64,000 nucleotides of DNA from Antedon mediterranea (lineage: Eukaryota > Echinodermata > Crinoidea > Comatulida > Antedonidae), in the NCBI RefSeq assembly GCF_964355755.1, contig NC_092672.1, forward strand, positions 17,482,501 through 17,546,500. Reading direction: 5' to 3'. The number at the start of each line of letters is the position of its first letter. Position 1 is the first letter of the stretch. Shown piece after piece: positions 12,101 to 23,427 of the stretch. Made by a program: the position numbers and the translations under genes. The notes under the pieces are model-generated. The model saw only the letters and a program-made list of their open reading frames with translations. It did no database searches and was not told where the DNA came from.

Positions 12101-12753
12101 TGATATGGCGGCGAATGTTAAGTTACAGATTATTATCTTCCTTTATAGCATATTTATGCAATACATGCTATGTACAGTATATTTTGCATATATTATACAG
12201 GTATAGCAATTAATTTGCCGTCATCGGCAATCTGTAAAACACCTTAGAAGGCTGTAGGCCTACAATTTACAAGGCGACGAAAGGTCAGGCACCAACTGTA
12301 CAAACAAAGAGCTATGGCTGGCCTAGCCTAGCGGCCTATATAGATTATGCTACAAATTTCTTCTTGTCCCCTTATTTTAAGCAGCTCTCTTATCTCATTA
12401 TCCCTCCAGTTCGACATTATTATTGTTAATTGAATTGAATAGGCGCCAAAGTGATACACTTGACTGCGCAAGGTGTCAAAGCCTCGACGGGGAACCCCGG
12501 AATATAACGGCAATACGTTCTCACAGAATGCCCGTCTGGCATTGCGGGGAATATCCCTAGAATATTACTAGGTCTAAAGCAGGTCATGTCGATGCCGGCA
12601 TGGTGCCGGCATGATGCCAAGACGACCTGTTCTCACAGAAAACCATACCGGCATGGTAATGGTATATTCCCGCAATATTCCTGGCACACAACTCTGTGAG
12701 AAAGGGGCTTTAGAGAAATACTTAAAGGTAGTGAAAATGTAACACCAAAATAG
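9125..12753 (+). CDS. BEN-domain protein gene, last exon split by a transposon
   Basis: Exons are 9125(or later)-9371, 9889-10416, 10821-10898 and 11363-11875, all joined by phase-1 introns with GTAAGT donors. Exon 1 encodes KLAHALVYFDSDESTAIVL, like the short N-terminal module of other BEN proteins; its true start is not visible because no in-frame ATG is present. Exon 2 is a hydrophilic degenerate repeat rich in EKPKNDQTE units. Exon 3 is short and acidic. Exon 4 opens with a cysteine cluster (CTACACAKC) and then carries a BEN domain: TRRLLDIMFTQEELAVSNLY through ALKEAVNSKCRRI. BEN domains bind DNA and act mostly in transcriptional repression and chromatin. A TTA-flanked element (11876-12709) sits after CRRI. 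Beyond it the same frame runs REILKGSENVTPK and stops at 12751-12753. Through the insertion, the frame instead reads an unrelated tail to a stop at 12037-12039. Confidence 0.8.
9966..10345 (+). repeat. degenerate coding repeat in BEN gene exon 2
   Basis: Around a dozen units of 24-36 bases of the form AAACCCAAGAATGACCAAAC encode (E/N)KPKNDQTE variants. Several double units (NDQTENDQTETEKP) suggest expansion by slippage or unequal exchange. Low complexity, charged, probably a disordered linker. Long open frames on the opposite strand here are mirror images of this repeat. Confidence 0.85.
10683..10754 (+). repeat. LINE or SINE 3' tail in a BEN gene intron
   Basis: GGGCTCCAATGGTATGAAC followed by ACCCTGGG and an AAATAAATGAAATAAATAAA-type tail inside intron 2. 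This resembles the short 3' ends left by CR1/L2-like elements. No coding part remains. Confidence 0.4.
11876..12709. mobile_element. TTA-flanked miniature element in the BEN gene
   Basis: Inverted termini AGCCCCTTTCTCACAGA / TCTGTGAGAAAGGGGCT, with TTA at 11873-11875 and 12710-12712. A 3-bp TTA duplication is the signature of PIF/Harbinger elements. The interior is non-coding, with repeated CCGGTAT/ATACCGG blocks able to fold back. Length 834 bp. Removal of the element plus one TTA leaves a continuous BEN-gene reading frame. Confidence 0.88.
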
Positions 12754-12774
12754 TTGGTTGGTTTTGTTTTGTAA

Positions 12775-12780
12775 AATAAA
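12775..12780 (+). promoter_or_regulatory. candidate polyadenylation signal AATAAA
   Basis: AATAAA 22 bases after the candidate stop codon at 12751-12753. Its position fits use as the BEN gene polyadenylation signal downstream of the inserted element. Confidence 0.4.
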
Positions 12781-12832
12781 ATATTTTAATTATTATTTGT
12801 TCGTATATTGTCATTTATGTTTACTAGGTCTA

Positions 12833-12995
12833 AAGCTCTATCTACACTATCAAACTTTATGTGACAAAAAAATGTGATGTGCCCATATATGGTAGTGATA
12901 TGCACAAATATGGTAGTGATGTGATGTCAACGTGTCCATATATGGGCACATCACATTTTTTTGTCACATAAAGTTTGATAGTGTAGACGGAGCTT
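12833..12995. mobile_element. 163-bp TA-flanked foldback miniature element
   Basis: Termini AAGCTCTATCTACACTATC and its near-exact inverse; the inverted arms cover about 60 bp each, up to CCCATATATGG. TA lies on both sides (12831-12832 and 12996-12997). The whole unit is essentially a hairpin with a loop of about 45 bases. Non-coding. Confidence 0.82.
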
Positions 12996-12997
12996 TA

Positions 12998-13880
12998 ATA
13001 ATAATGTTAATGTCTAAAAAATTAACAACGTGAACATAAGATCATAGAACTATTTCAATTTGTGCGACATTACATTTACTGTGAATTCATTTTTATTTCA
13101 ACAATATTTTTATGATTTTTTTCTGGTCCCAATACCATCTTTTTTAAATAATTCAGCGAACTGATTCAATTCCCATACAGAATAATATCAATGCCATTAG
13201 AAAATACAAACAATATCTTCAAATTAAACAAAGAAACGGATATCTCCGATCGCTGACAAATAATGATATTATTACAATTATTTGTTTATGTGTACCCAAC
13301 AATCCGGGCGTTTTCCAAAAATCGCAGAAAAGCATCTATTTTAGGGAGGCTTTTACAATGTAACTCTGTTATTATTTATTATTTAAATTGTTATGGCTGT
13401 TTCGGCATTGTTATTAATTAGTTAGTTGTTTTAAATTCGTAATCATAAGAAACACCGTCGGCATTGATGTAAAATGATCTCAAAATCGTTTTTTTTAGTG
13501 AACTGCTAGTGTTAAAAGATAGGGGAAATTGTCAAAAGCTGGCGACCTGGTACTCAGCAGTCCAAACACAAGAGAATTACTTGTCCAAAAAACTTCATTT
13601 TTGTACGAGGGACAAGAGTTATAATTTGTGATTCGTAATTTTAAAATTTAATTTGATTTAATGTATAGGAATTTTGATACGAGTAAATTCACCCGCTTGT
13701 TGTTTGTGAAGTTTTGACAGGCGTTTATTAAACTATAGGGAACATCTATCTATCCCCTTCGGCTTATTTGTTACAATTTAAAAACTCACAACTCAGTAAA
13801 GTGGTACAGTCCTACTGTACATGGTTAATTACGTACCACTGTCTTCAGGCAGATGATTAAGAACATTAAACGTATTGATA
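12998..13880. other. intergenic, nothing recognised
   Basis: AT-rich, no coding frame with support and no terminal repeats detected. Confidence 0.4.
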
Positions 13881-14040
13881 ATAAATAAAAAGGGATTGTA
13901 TTGTGTGCAGGAAAACGGAAGCCAACCGAAATAATATAGCGCGGCGGCTATACTCGTAACTTGTGAGGGTCCCTAATGATCAGCTTCGGCTGGATGGACC
14001 ACCCTCGGTAAAGATTGTTGAAATAAAAATAAAAAAATAA
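13881..14040 (+). repeat. LINE/SINE-like 3' end
   Basis: The segment GAGGGTCCCTAATGATCAGC ... GGACCACCCTCGG ends in AAATAAAAATAAAAAAATAA. The stem-forming GGGTCC/GGACC pair and A-rich tail match the usual 3' end of CR1/L2-like elements or their SINE partners. The 5' boundary is not defined. Confidence 0.4.
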
Positions 14041-15232
14041 CCTAGCCTACTTGTTATTTTCAAAACACATTACACGTCGGCGAGGTCCGTTGGCATGCGT
14101 GACTAGCGGAACAAACCAAATATTCCTCGCAACAAATATCAAGCTAACAGACCCTTTTCCATCGGGCGAAATCAGTTTATTACCTCCCATGTTTATGCGT
14201 ACCATTTCGGGACTTACTATCTCAAGTAGTACGAGAGAAATTCATGACATACAGGACATTGAACATTTAATAACGTAGCTTAATAAAAATATGTTGGCTA
14301 AACGAAAATAGCGTGTTTCTAGTTTATTTATGTAGGCCCAGGGATGTCACCACGGTGGTCGGCGATGGACGGCCCCGTCCACCATGCACTCGGAATTTCC
14401 GACCACCATTTTCATGACGCCGACCACCACTATATTTACGCATGTAAATCGTATAGCCTATTGTTCGTAACTTACTACTACGATACGATGTATTGATATT
14501 ATAATTATCAACGCGTCGATCGTAGGGTGGTTCGTAGAGGAGTTAAACAACATTGTCATCGCCTTTAGAAAACGCATGGACAATGCAAATTAACAATGTA
14601 CTGTTCACTAATTAAAATCGACGCCGCCTAAAAATCCTACCTAAGGTTAGGCCTATAGTAGGAGACGACACATTAGCCTAATTTTGCAGGACGTAATGAA
14701 AATGGCCCAAGTATTCTGTAGCTAACCTCACCATGGCGACCACCACTCATGACATCCATGTAGGAGGCCTATACAGTAGGCCTGCAATGAAACGTCTATT
14801 TTAGGTACCCCACCTGGGTATAAATCGAGTTAATCGTAAATTTAAAAATTCGAACTAGATCGTAGGCCTACTCTTTTGCTGTGTAGCGCCTGATGGAAAG
14901 TAATTCTACGCATTTTGGTCCCTGGATGGAACATGATATATCACGCGTAAACCGCCAATGTTGAACGATTCCCACAAAGGGACACCGCTAGACATGTGCG
15001 TTCCTACAAAAATCTAGGTCGCAATCCGGCGAGGGTGGTCGGAGTCAAACGCAGCAGTGTGTCATTGACGGTTATCAATCACATGTTCTACAGTACACGA
15101 AAACTATCGCAACTGGACGAAGTAAGTCGAAGTTGGTCATGTTGACTGTTGTTACACACAATTGTGCGTGATCAAAAGGTCAAATCAAATGTTAGAAAGC
15201 CGACTCAAGGAAGCGAAGCAGCCGTATTCACG
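14041..15232. other. intergenic with a weak open frame
   Basis: A 75-codon open frame (14051-14278) has no recognised domain and no clear splice sites, so it is left unassigned. A poorly conserved inverted-repeat element may lie at 14339-14757. Nothing else is recognised. Confidence 0.35.
14339..14757. mobile_element. possible inverted-repeat element
   Basis: AGGGATGTCACCACGGTGG on the left faces an imperfect inverse, CACCACTCATGACATCC, on the right, about 80% matched over 30 bases. Similar ATGTAGG sequences flank both ends. Identity is too low for a firm call. Confidence 0.3.
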
Positions 15233-15234
15233 TA

Positions 15235-17110
15235 CAGTACAGATAAAAACTACTGCAACATTTGCCACGCGTAGGTAACGTAGTCTACGCATGGCGGGTG
15301 CGTGGCGTAGCATTCGTAGTGCGTAGGCTACGCGTAGCATTCGTAGCTTACGTTGTGATCAACTGTGTGTGGGAATTCCCCAAACTCAACTGTGTACAAG
15401 TACATCGTCGACGGCTTAGGCTAAGCAGGCTACGAACAGTTCGAATAAATAGAAATGATACGATTGTTTCGCCAATACAATAATATCATCATCATTATCA
15501 AACATGCTTGAAATTCAAATTTTTCTAAAGAAAATAGCAATTAAAATTGCTCAAAGCCTAGGCTAGACGCGAAAAGTCTAATTAACTAGGCCTACTGCTG
15601 ACTGCTGTACATTCACCATCGGCATCGCCGGCCAGGCTAGTGTACAAAATGAATTGATGACGGGCCGTTATTATGACTACCTTCCGACCATAGTAATAGT
15701 ATTAGTAGTAGGCCTAAAATTGCAAGTTAATTTTTTATAAGTAATTAATACAGTACTCAGTATGTTTCATTTAAACAAAAAAATATACAGGTTTGAAACT
15801 GTCGTAACTGTACATCAAACAGAAACTCCATTATTAGCTATTGTAACAAACTGCAGCAGAGGATCGGTGAAGGGTCAAGTTACAGGCCGTTTAGACCATC
15901 GTCATCAGCAGAGAGGAGGAGGATCGGAGGATACATAACATGTGCTTGCCTGATCTTGTTTTGTTTTTTTTAGTCATGCGCGATAATAAATTAGATAGTA
16001 TTTAAATAAATGTTATTTTAGTTATAAATAAAAATAAATTATAATTAACATTTTAGGGTTAGGAAATATGCAAGACTTTATTTAATAAAAGTTGAACTTC
16101 ACTAACTTGAAGGTTAAAATCAAAACATAAAAGTACAGTTCAGAGAGAGTATCCATCCGCGGATCATAAACACGTGGATATAAACACACTGGGCGAATGA
16201 ATTACGAATGGAGTGATCCGTCTCGATTTCCGTTGGAACAAAAATAATACGCAAATAATATCGTATTTGTATTCTATTATTTTGACATTTACAGTATTTA
16301 AACAATTCATATTATCCCATAGTACTAAATAAGCGTAATATGTCATTTAAACGCATTTTTAAAACGAAACATCGTTCATTATAGCCTAGTAAACAAACAT
16401 AGTTCAGACAGTAGAGTTGTACTGCGCGATACACACACGTGGGTAAACAGCAGCTTCACGGCGAAAACTGTCGTATCGAGGAAATATCCTTCTGTCACCT
16501 AGGCTATACCACATTATTTCACATTTTCACGCCATGTACATCGTATTTAACGCTTGTACACAGTATGGATTATCATACAATACTACTACTAAGTAGGCCT
16601 ATAAGTACTATAGGCGTACCACATATTTTAAAATTAAACTGTCGGTAGGTACGCCGGTAACCCTACCTTTTTAGCTAGCTAGCTAGGCCTAGCCGGAGGC
16701 CATTTCACACAAACATACGACGACCGCCGTACGTTGGCCGATCGGTGATAGATGTACACTTGTTCTTCTTTCATAAAAATAAATGTCCCATTTTAACACA
16801 ACCAACACACAGTAATTAATACTAATATTAATACATTTATTATTACTTCACGGTAATTAACACGCATTTTAAATTTGATGAAAACTAGTATTCAAATTCG
16901 TTAACTAATTCCGTGTGTGGTGCAGCAGCACAGTACACAATAATCTGAACATTGGAATTTCCCCTCCTAGCTCTCGCTTCGTAGGCTACGCGTAGACTAC
17001 GCGTAGCATGTTAGCTTGCGTAGATTACGCCACGCGAAACCTACGAAGTTGCCACGCGTACGAAACGTAGTCTACGCGTCCAAATGTTGCAGTATTTATT
17101 ATCTGTACTG
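15235..17110. mobile_element. TA-flanked palindromic element, copy B
   Basis: Same family as 1319-4042, in reverse orientation. It begins CAGTACAGATAAAAAC and ends TTATCTGTACTG, with TA at 15233-15234 and 17111-17112. It lacks the 816-bp insertion of copy A and so supplies the empty site. Length 1876 bp, non-coding, with CTACGCGTAG arrays near both ends. Confidence 0.78.
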
Positions 17111-17422
17111 TATTTATTATTTGTTTGCCTTACTACTACGTATATTTGTTGATTAAAGTCAGACAAGTCAAGGGGCCCGTCAGGGCGCCGTGGGTCGCGA
17201 TCAAGCGAAGTTCCATAACAACAACTTGAAATCAGTCAACCACATAATGAGGGGCGGAGCTATTTATGGACGCACTAAAACGGAATAATTGTGAATAATC
17301 GGTAGTCCCTTGGACGCAACATTTTAGCTGCGTCCAGAAGGATGTCACAATACAATAGATATCGCGACCAGCTGCAGTACAATCCGTCCGATATTTAGTG
17401 GAGATGACGCCTTATACAGTAA

Positions 17423-17754
17423 TTGCAATTGCCTTTGGAGAACATATTTTCGGATCGCCTTCTGAAAAAGGCAGTGGCTATCAAAGATGATCAATTTCAT
17501 CCGGCCTCTAGTATGTTCCAGTTGATGCGCAGCGGTCGGCGATTTCGTTCTATTAAGGCCAATAAGGCACGATTTACAAATAGTTTCTTTCCAGGAGCTA
17601 TTAGAGCCTTAAACATAATGTAGACACTTTTTTGTAATGTTTTTGTTTTTGAGTTCGTGTTGTGTCCGTTGGATATTGTGCTCCGCCAACAGAGCAAACA
17701 GAATTTCTGTTTTTCTTAAAAACAAATGATAATAAATGATACTTGACTTGACTA
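17423..17754 (+). pseudogene. 3' fragment of a CR1/L2-like LINE
   Basis: The 66-codon frame contains FHPASSMFQLMRSGRRFRSI and RFTNSFFPGAIRALN. This is the C-terminal tail that follows the reverse transcriptase in many CR1/L2/Jockey-like LINEs (SGRRYR ... NSFFPRAIRLLN type). It is followed by a short 3' untranslated region and an AAATGATAATAAATGATACT-type tail. All upstream LINE sequence is missing, as expected for 5' truncation at integration. Confidence 0.7.
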
Positions 17755-17759
17755 GTCAG

Positions 17760-20247
17760 GGGTTTCGTTAGTAGCCGGCAACCGGCGCATTCGACCGTCT
17801 ACTTTGACATTTTCGCCGGCTACTTTCTGTCTACCTAGGCCTACACGGCCTAGCCTAGGCTAGCTCCCGGCGCGAGTACTTTTATTAATCAAGACAATAC
17901 GTACGTGTTTGTTGTATTTATTACGTTCTCGCGACGACACGATGATGATGGATTAAAATAGGATTGTAATTAAATATTTAATCAATTATTTTACCATGTA
18001 ATCTGTACACGAAAGGGACCTAAACTCCCTGACCTATCTATGCAATTTTCCTTTGAAACTTTTCGCACTGTGTGTGTGTAGCATGCGTTTCCGAGGCATT
18101 GTTAGAATCCTTCAACCGTGACGACCTACCCGTCAACGGCAAATACACCAACGCGATTCGCTTAAAATGACATCATATCTGGGGTAGCACTAACATTTCA
18201 TTTTGTTTAGCCATTTGGCGAAAGTCAATATATTTTTTTTAGTCAAATCAGTTTATCTATAGCCAAAATGGCTAAAGTCAAATTTTTTTATTTAGCCAAA
18301 TGAATCGGTTTATAGCCAAAATTAAAAATTTTTGAAATATAGTGGTAAAAACATTTTAGTCAATTTATCTGTCAACAGGTCTATACACTGTTCCCTGAAC
18401 ATTTTTGTAAGGCATTGAGATAAAGAACCATGCCTAAATCACTGTTTAAAAAAAATATTTTTTTTTGGTATTTTTTTTACATGATCAAAACAATTGTTCA
18501 AATTGTTTTTAATCATACAGCATTTATACAGTTATCAATTTAATAAGAAACATTTTACAGTTTTCTGAAATCCCCTGAACGATATGTTACTTTTGTTTTT
18601 TACGCTTGGCTGGTCATGTTTGCATGTGACGGCTTCCATGGCATACCAGGCGAAAATCGTGTCCTAGAATCACCGCCGCGCAGCGGGTTAATGTTTTTAA
18701 ATTGGGTATGCTCAAGAGGTGCGAAAGTACAGAACCGCCGGCCTAGGCCTACAAAAAAATTATGTACAACAACGCAACGGTATATCGTATGCTAAAAATA
18801 TTGAGGAAAATTCCTAGCAAACGAACACTCGTATCGTTGTTAAACGTAAGATAATAAATATAGGCCAAAGCACAGAGTACTTCTTTCCATCCCTCAAGGC
18901 TGCGCCGAAGCGTTTCTGTCAGGTCGAGAAATTTATCCGATTATTATTTATTTACACAACACAGAAGCCAGCGGCCGGCCCCGCTCAGATGCACGTGTGT
19001 GTTTAGCTAAATCCCCGTTAGACTCTACCATTTCCCGCATGTTGTTTTGTTTACACTGACGCACGAGGGAAGTTTATTAAGGCTAAAATATGAAACTACA
19101 TTAAATTGGAAGACTCTAAAATGCATAACGCATACATTTTTGATTTCGATAAGATTAAGTCGTCATTCATCGAAGATACTATAATGTTTCTTTTTAATCT
19201 GAAAAGTACACCCCTATCGAAAAATAGACAATCCCGGTAATTAGCCGACCGTCGGCTACGTAGTCGATCGTTTGTTCAGCGCACAACACGTGATAGTTTA
19301 GGTAGACTTCATCATCCATGTGTCGTGTAATGTCTGTCTCTCTGTGCAGTCTACCTCTGCTATCTCCATCTTTTTGAAAAAACAAAGAGACGCCTGGTAC
19401 AACGAAACAAGTTGACGAAAAATGGAGCTTGAAGTAAACAACGTGATAACGAACAAAATAAATGCTTGGAGATCGACAAATGGACCTTTTAGTTGGACTT
19501 TATGCTTTCGCCAAAATGATTATTTAATTATCTATTTTATCATATGTCATCGCCAAAATGGCTAAAGTAGCCGTTTTATTTTTCGCCAATCTAGAAACGT
19601 TTTCGCTCCTGGCGACTTGGCGATCGGCCAGTGCGAGCTTAGCATATGATGTACTGATATTAATAATAATAATATAGGGCCTAGACCCTATATTATTATT
19701 ATTAATAATATATAATATTATTATTGAACTTCCTAACGTCATAAAATAAGGAACCACGCATTTTAAATTAATAAAGTACATAAAAAATGGGAGTAAAATA
19801 ATTGCTAAATACGTCGGGCCAAAAAAGTTTCGTGCGTTTATATGTTGTTATTGTTATGCTATTTTTTTTAAATTAGTATTTTTTTTAAAACACAAATATG
19901 CAGGGATTTTTTTCTAAAATATTTAATATACATAAATGCAATAAAAATAAATATATTTATTTCAAATTAAGCATATATGTGTCTGTAAACTAGTTTAAAT
20001 GACCTATATAGCTCTAGAAAGCCCCGACCGGGGGCCCTTGGCGGCCCCCTGGCCCCCAGCCAATGGTTGTTCGCTTCGCTCACAAAGTTATTTATTTATG
20101 AGTTCAAAATTCTCCTGTTACTTTTTTTTTTCTCCTACTTAAAACCTTAATGCAACCCCTGCTAGTAGTAGAATAATACATATTTTTATAATTTGTTAGG
20201 TACTAAAATAAACCTTAATTAATATTTTGTAATAATAATAATAATAA
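17760..20247. other. gene-free region with scattered repeats
   Basis: No supported gene. Short GCCAAAATGGCTAAAGT-type motifs recur around 18200-18310 and 19500-19600, in both orientations, and GCCGGC-rich blocks occur near 17775-17830. They may be remains of one inverted-repeat element, but I could not define its termini. A perfect AT-rich palindrome lies at 19659-19706. Confidence 0.4.
19659..19706. repeat. perfect 21-bp inverted repeat
   Basis: Arms ATTAATAATAATAATATAGG(G) and its exact inverse are separated by 6 bases (CCTAGA). Much of the arm is an AAT microsatellite, so the symmetry is partly compositional, but the GGG/CCC part is not. Confidence 0.8.
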
Positions 20248-21770
20248 GAACTAGACATGTAACTCGTCACTTTGACGAGTTAGTTATCCGCACGACAAAC
20301 GCCACGTGCACGTCATACGTTAGAATATTGCACACAGAAAAAATTATGGCATTATGACCTGATCTGAAGAATATGATATGTTGTTAGTGCTGAATTCTGT
20401 CAATTTTGTGTCATATAGTATATACATGCAAACAGTATAATCTGTATACATGTTACATACAGTGTAGAATAGGTGAAATTACGGGACCCGCCATTTATTC
20501 AAATTTGTAACATGGCGACGGTATCAAGATGAAACACTAAGATAGCAATTTCGGAAGCAAATTATCTCAGCAACAACATATTAACGTGTAGAAGAAATTT
20601 GAATACGTTTAATATTGATGCGCGCTCTTTTAAATATAATGAACTATGATGCAAAAGATGAAAATACGACTTTTTTTTATTTAACTTGCAATATGATGAC
20701 GTCACAGCATCTGATTGGCAAAATGTTCACATGATTTCATATCTACAATCCAAGAGCTTCCAGAAAATGTTTTAATCGTGATTATCACATTTTATTTTGA
20801 CGGGCTATTACAGATTAAAATTTACTGTAAAGATGAAATTAATGACCCACGTAATTAAAATTTTTAGGCATGATGACGTCATAAAAATTAAAATATTTTT
20901 ATCTCATGCGAAAGATAGTTGATTGACCTAGACAATATTAAAATCTCGGAGAAAAAGAAATACGTATAAGCGTGATGCGCTCCATTGAATGTGATGAGCA
21001 ATAACGAAAGACAAAAAAATCCTATATTTTACATTCGTGTGGCCATATGATGACGTCACAACATCCGTGAGGTAAAAATTCTGCATGAATTCATATCTAC
21101 AACATATCTGCTTACATATTAAGTTAAAAAAATTAGGGGTAATCGTTGATCCTGAGAAGCTATAAAACATTCAAAATAGGCATAATTTTGACAACATTTT
21201 GTAACTTTTTCAACTAAAACGCGCGCAAATGGGCTAAATCAACGTGTTCGTATGACGTAATTTTAATTTGAAATGATGTCAATCTTTTTGAAAATGACTA
21301 GGAAAGGCTGGAAAATCACAATTCAAGAGAAAAAAACATGATTTTCATGCTCTATGCGCACCGTGCGCGTAATATTTTTCGCGCGCGCGGTAATTTTGTA
21401 CATGCTTAAAATGACATGAAACGCGTAGAAAGTTGATTAGAAATTATTTTTGCGCATTTTGAAATTTTAAATGCGCGTGCGCGCATAACTTTGTGTAAAA
21501 CACGCAATTTTTTTCAAACAGAAAGTTAGCGCATGATATAAATTAAACTTTCACAAAGTGTCAATTAAAAATCACTTTTAGTTTTTAATCTATGATCAAT
21601 CATAAAAAATCATAAAATCGCGCGTAAGTCACGTTGCGCAACTCTGACGTAATTCAAAAATAGGAGGTGCACAACTTCACGTAAATGCCCACATGTTGTC
21701 AAAGTTATAAAATGTTATGTTTACACATTTTAGAGAAACGCTCTACACAAAAAGAGCGAGAAAGAAAGAA
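20248..21770 (+). repeat. 1.5-kb tandem repeat, unit 1
   Basis: Starts GAACTAGACATGTAACTCGT and is followed directly by a diverged second copy starting at 21771. The unit opens with a hairpin (AACTCGTCA-CTT-TGACGAGTT, 20261-20281) and GTTATCCGC. Inside are repeated segments of about 340 bases centred on GATGACGTCA and then CG-rich GCGCGCG tracts. No coding frame. A relative lies at 57436-58215. Confidence 0.85.
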
Positions 21771-23281
21771 GAACTAGACATGAAACTCGTCACTTTGACG
21801 AGTTAGTTATCCGCTCGACAAACGCCACGGGCACGTCATACGTTAGAATATTGCACACAGAAAAATATTAAGGCATTATGACCTGAACTGAAGAATATGA
21901 AATGTTATTTCTGAATTCTGTTATTTTGTGTCATATACATAGTATACACAGTACAATCTGTATACATATCACAAACAGTGTAAAATAGGTGAAATTACGG
22001 GACCCGTATTTTATTGTAATTTTTAACATCTTGACGGCTTCAAAATGAAATGCAAAAGTAGAAATTTCAGAATGAAATTATCTCAGCAACAACATATTAA
22101 CGTGTAGAAGAAATTTGAATACGTGAAATATTGATGCGCGCTCTTTTAAATGTAATGAAATATAACGCAAAAGATGAAAATACGACTTTTTTTATATAAC
22201 TGGCCATATGATGACGTCACAACATTCGATTGGCACAATTTTCACATGATTTTGTATCTACAATACAATAGCTTCCTGAAAACGTTTTAATCGTGATTAT
22301 CACATTTTATTCTTACGAGCTATAACAGATTAAAATTTACTGTAAAGATGAAATTAATGACCAAAGTAATTTAAATTTTTAGGCATGATGACGTTAAAAA
22401 AATTAAAAAATTTTAAATTCATGCAAAAGATAGTTGATTGACCTAGAATATATTAAAATCGGGGTGAAAATGGACAACGAATAAGTGGAGATGCGCTCTA
22501 TTAAATGTGATGAGCTATGACGAAAGAGACAAAAATCCTATATTTTATATTCGCGTGGCCATACAATGACGTCACAATGTCCGGTTAGCCATATTAATGT
22601 ATGATCCGATATCTACAACTCATCAACATCCAGAATATGTAATTAAAAAAAAGTTCCCCATGTAGTTTAGAATCTATGAATGTTTAAAAATAGGCATAAT
22701 TTTGACGAATTTTTGAACTTTTTCACCAAAAACGCGTGCAAATTATCTAATTCGACGTGCTCGTATGACGTAATTTTAAGTCGAAATTGTTTAAAATTTG
22801 GTAACATTACTAGAAAAGGCTGAAAAAACATAAATCACGCGAAAAAAATATGTTTTTAACGCTACGTGTGCACCGCGTGCGTAAAAATTTTCGCGCGCGT
22901 GGGAATTTTTGACATGCTCAAAATGACATGAAACGCATAGAAAGTTGATTAGAAGTTGATTTTTCGCTTTCTAAAATTTTAAATGCGCGTGCGCGCGTAA
23001 CTTCTTGTGAAACATGCTATTTTTAATCCATAGAAAGTTTGCGCTTGATATGACTTAAATTTTCACAAAGTGTCAAAACAAAATTATGTTTGGTTTTTAG
23101 TCTATGATCAATCATTGAAATTCATAAAATCGCGCGTAAGTCACGTTGCGCAACTCTGACGTCATTCAAAAATAGGAGGTGCACAAGTTCACGTAAATTT
23201 CGATATGTTGACAAAGTTACGATATGTTCTGTTTACAAGTTTTAGAGAAACACGACGCACAAAAATGACAGAAAGAAAGAA
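21771..23281 (+). repeat. 1.5-kb tandem repeat, unit 2
   Basis: Direct copy of 20248-21770 with numerous substitutions and small indels. It begins GAACTAGACATGAAACTCGT with the same opening hairpin and ends in the same GAAAGAAAGAAG junction. Divergence between units means the duplication is not recent. Confidence 0.85.
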
Positions 23282-23327
23282 GTATAATACAGGAAAAAAA
23301 TTTGATGAAACAGGACGATTACAAGGA

Positions 23328-23427
23328 GTTATCCGCTACTAAGCGGATAACTAATAATACAGAAAAAAATATTGATCCCATACAATAACAAGGAGTTATC
23401 CGCCAAGTGCGGATAACTAATTACTAG
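23328..23427 (+). repeat. paired hairpins closing the tandem repeat
   Basis: Two hairpins share the same 9-bp stem: GTTATCCGC-TACTAA-GCGGATAAC (23328-23351) and GTTATCCGC-CAAGT-GCGGATAAC (23395-23417). The second is followed seven bases later by CTAG (23424-23427). The same GTTATCCGC occurs just inside the 5' hairpin of each repeat unit. Terminal hairpins followed by CTRR recall Helitron or Helentron-type ends, but no replicase is present and the assignment is tentative. Confidence 0.6.

Noticed and set aside
14051-14278. 75-codon open frame resembling a short exon
   Set aside because: No recognised motif and no convincing acceptor/donor pair, so not called as a gene.
1319-17110. A single 15.8-kb composite transposon with the two genes as cargo
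   Set aside because: Each bracketing copy has its own complete ends and TA flanks, which is explained more simply by two independent insertions. No duplication unites the outermost ends.
18180-19640. A 1.4-kb inverted-repeat element bounded by GCCAAAATGGCTAAAGT motifs
   Set aside because: The motifs recur in both orientations, but I could not find matching termini or a flanking duplication.
20248-23427. A CRISPR-like or satellite array
   Set aside because: Only two diverged 1.5-kb units, no spacers, and the genome is eukaryotic.
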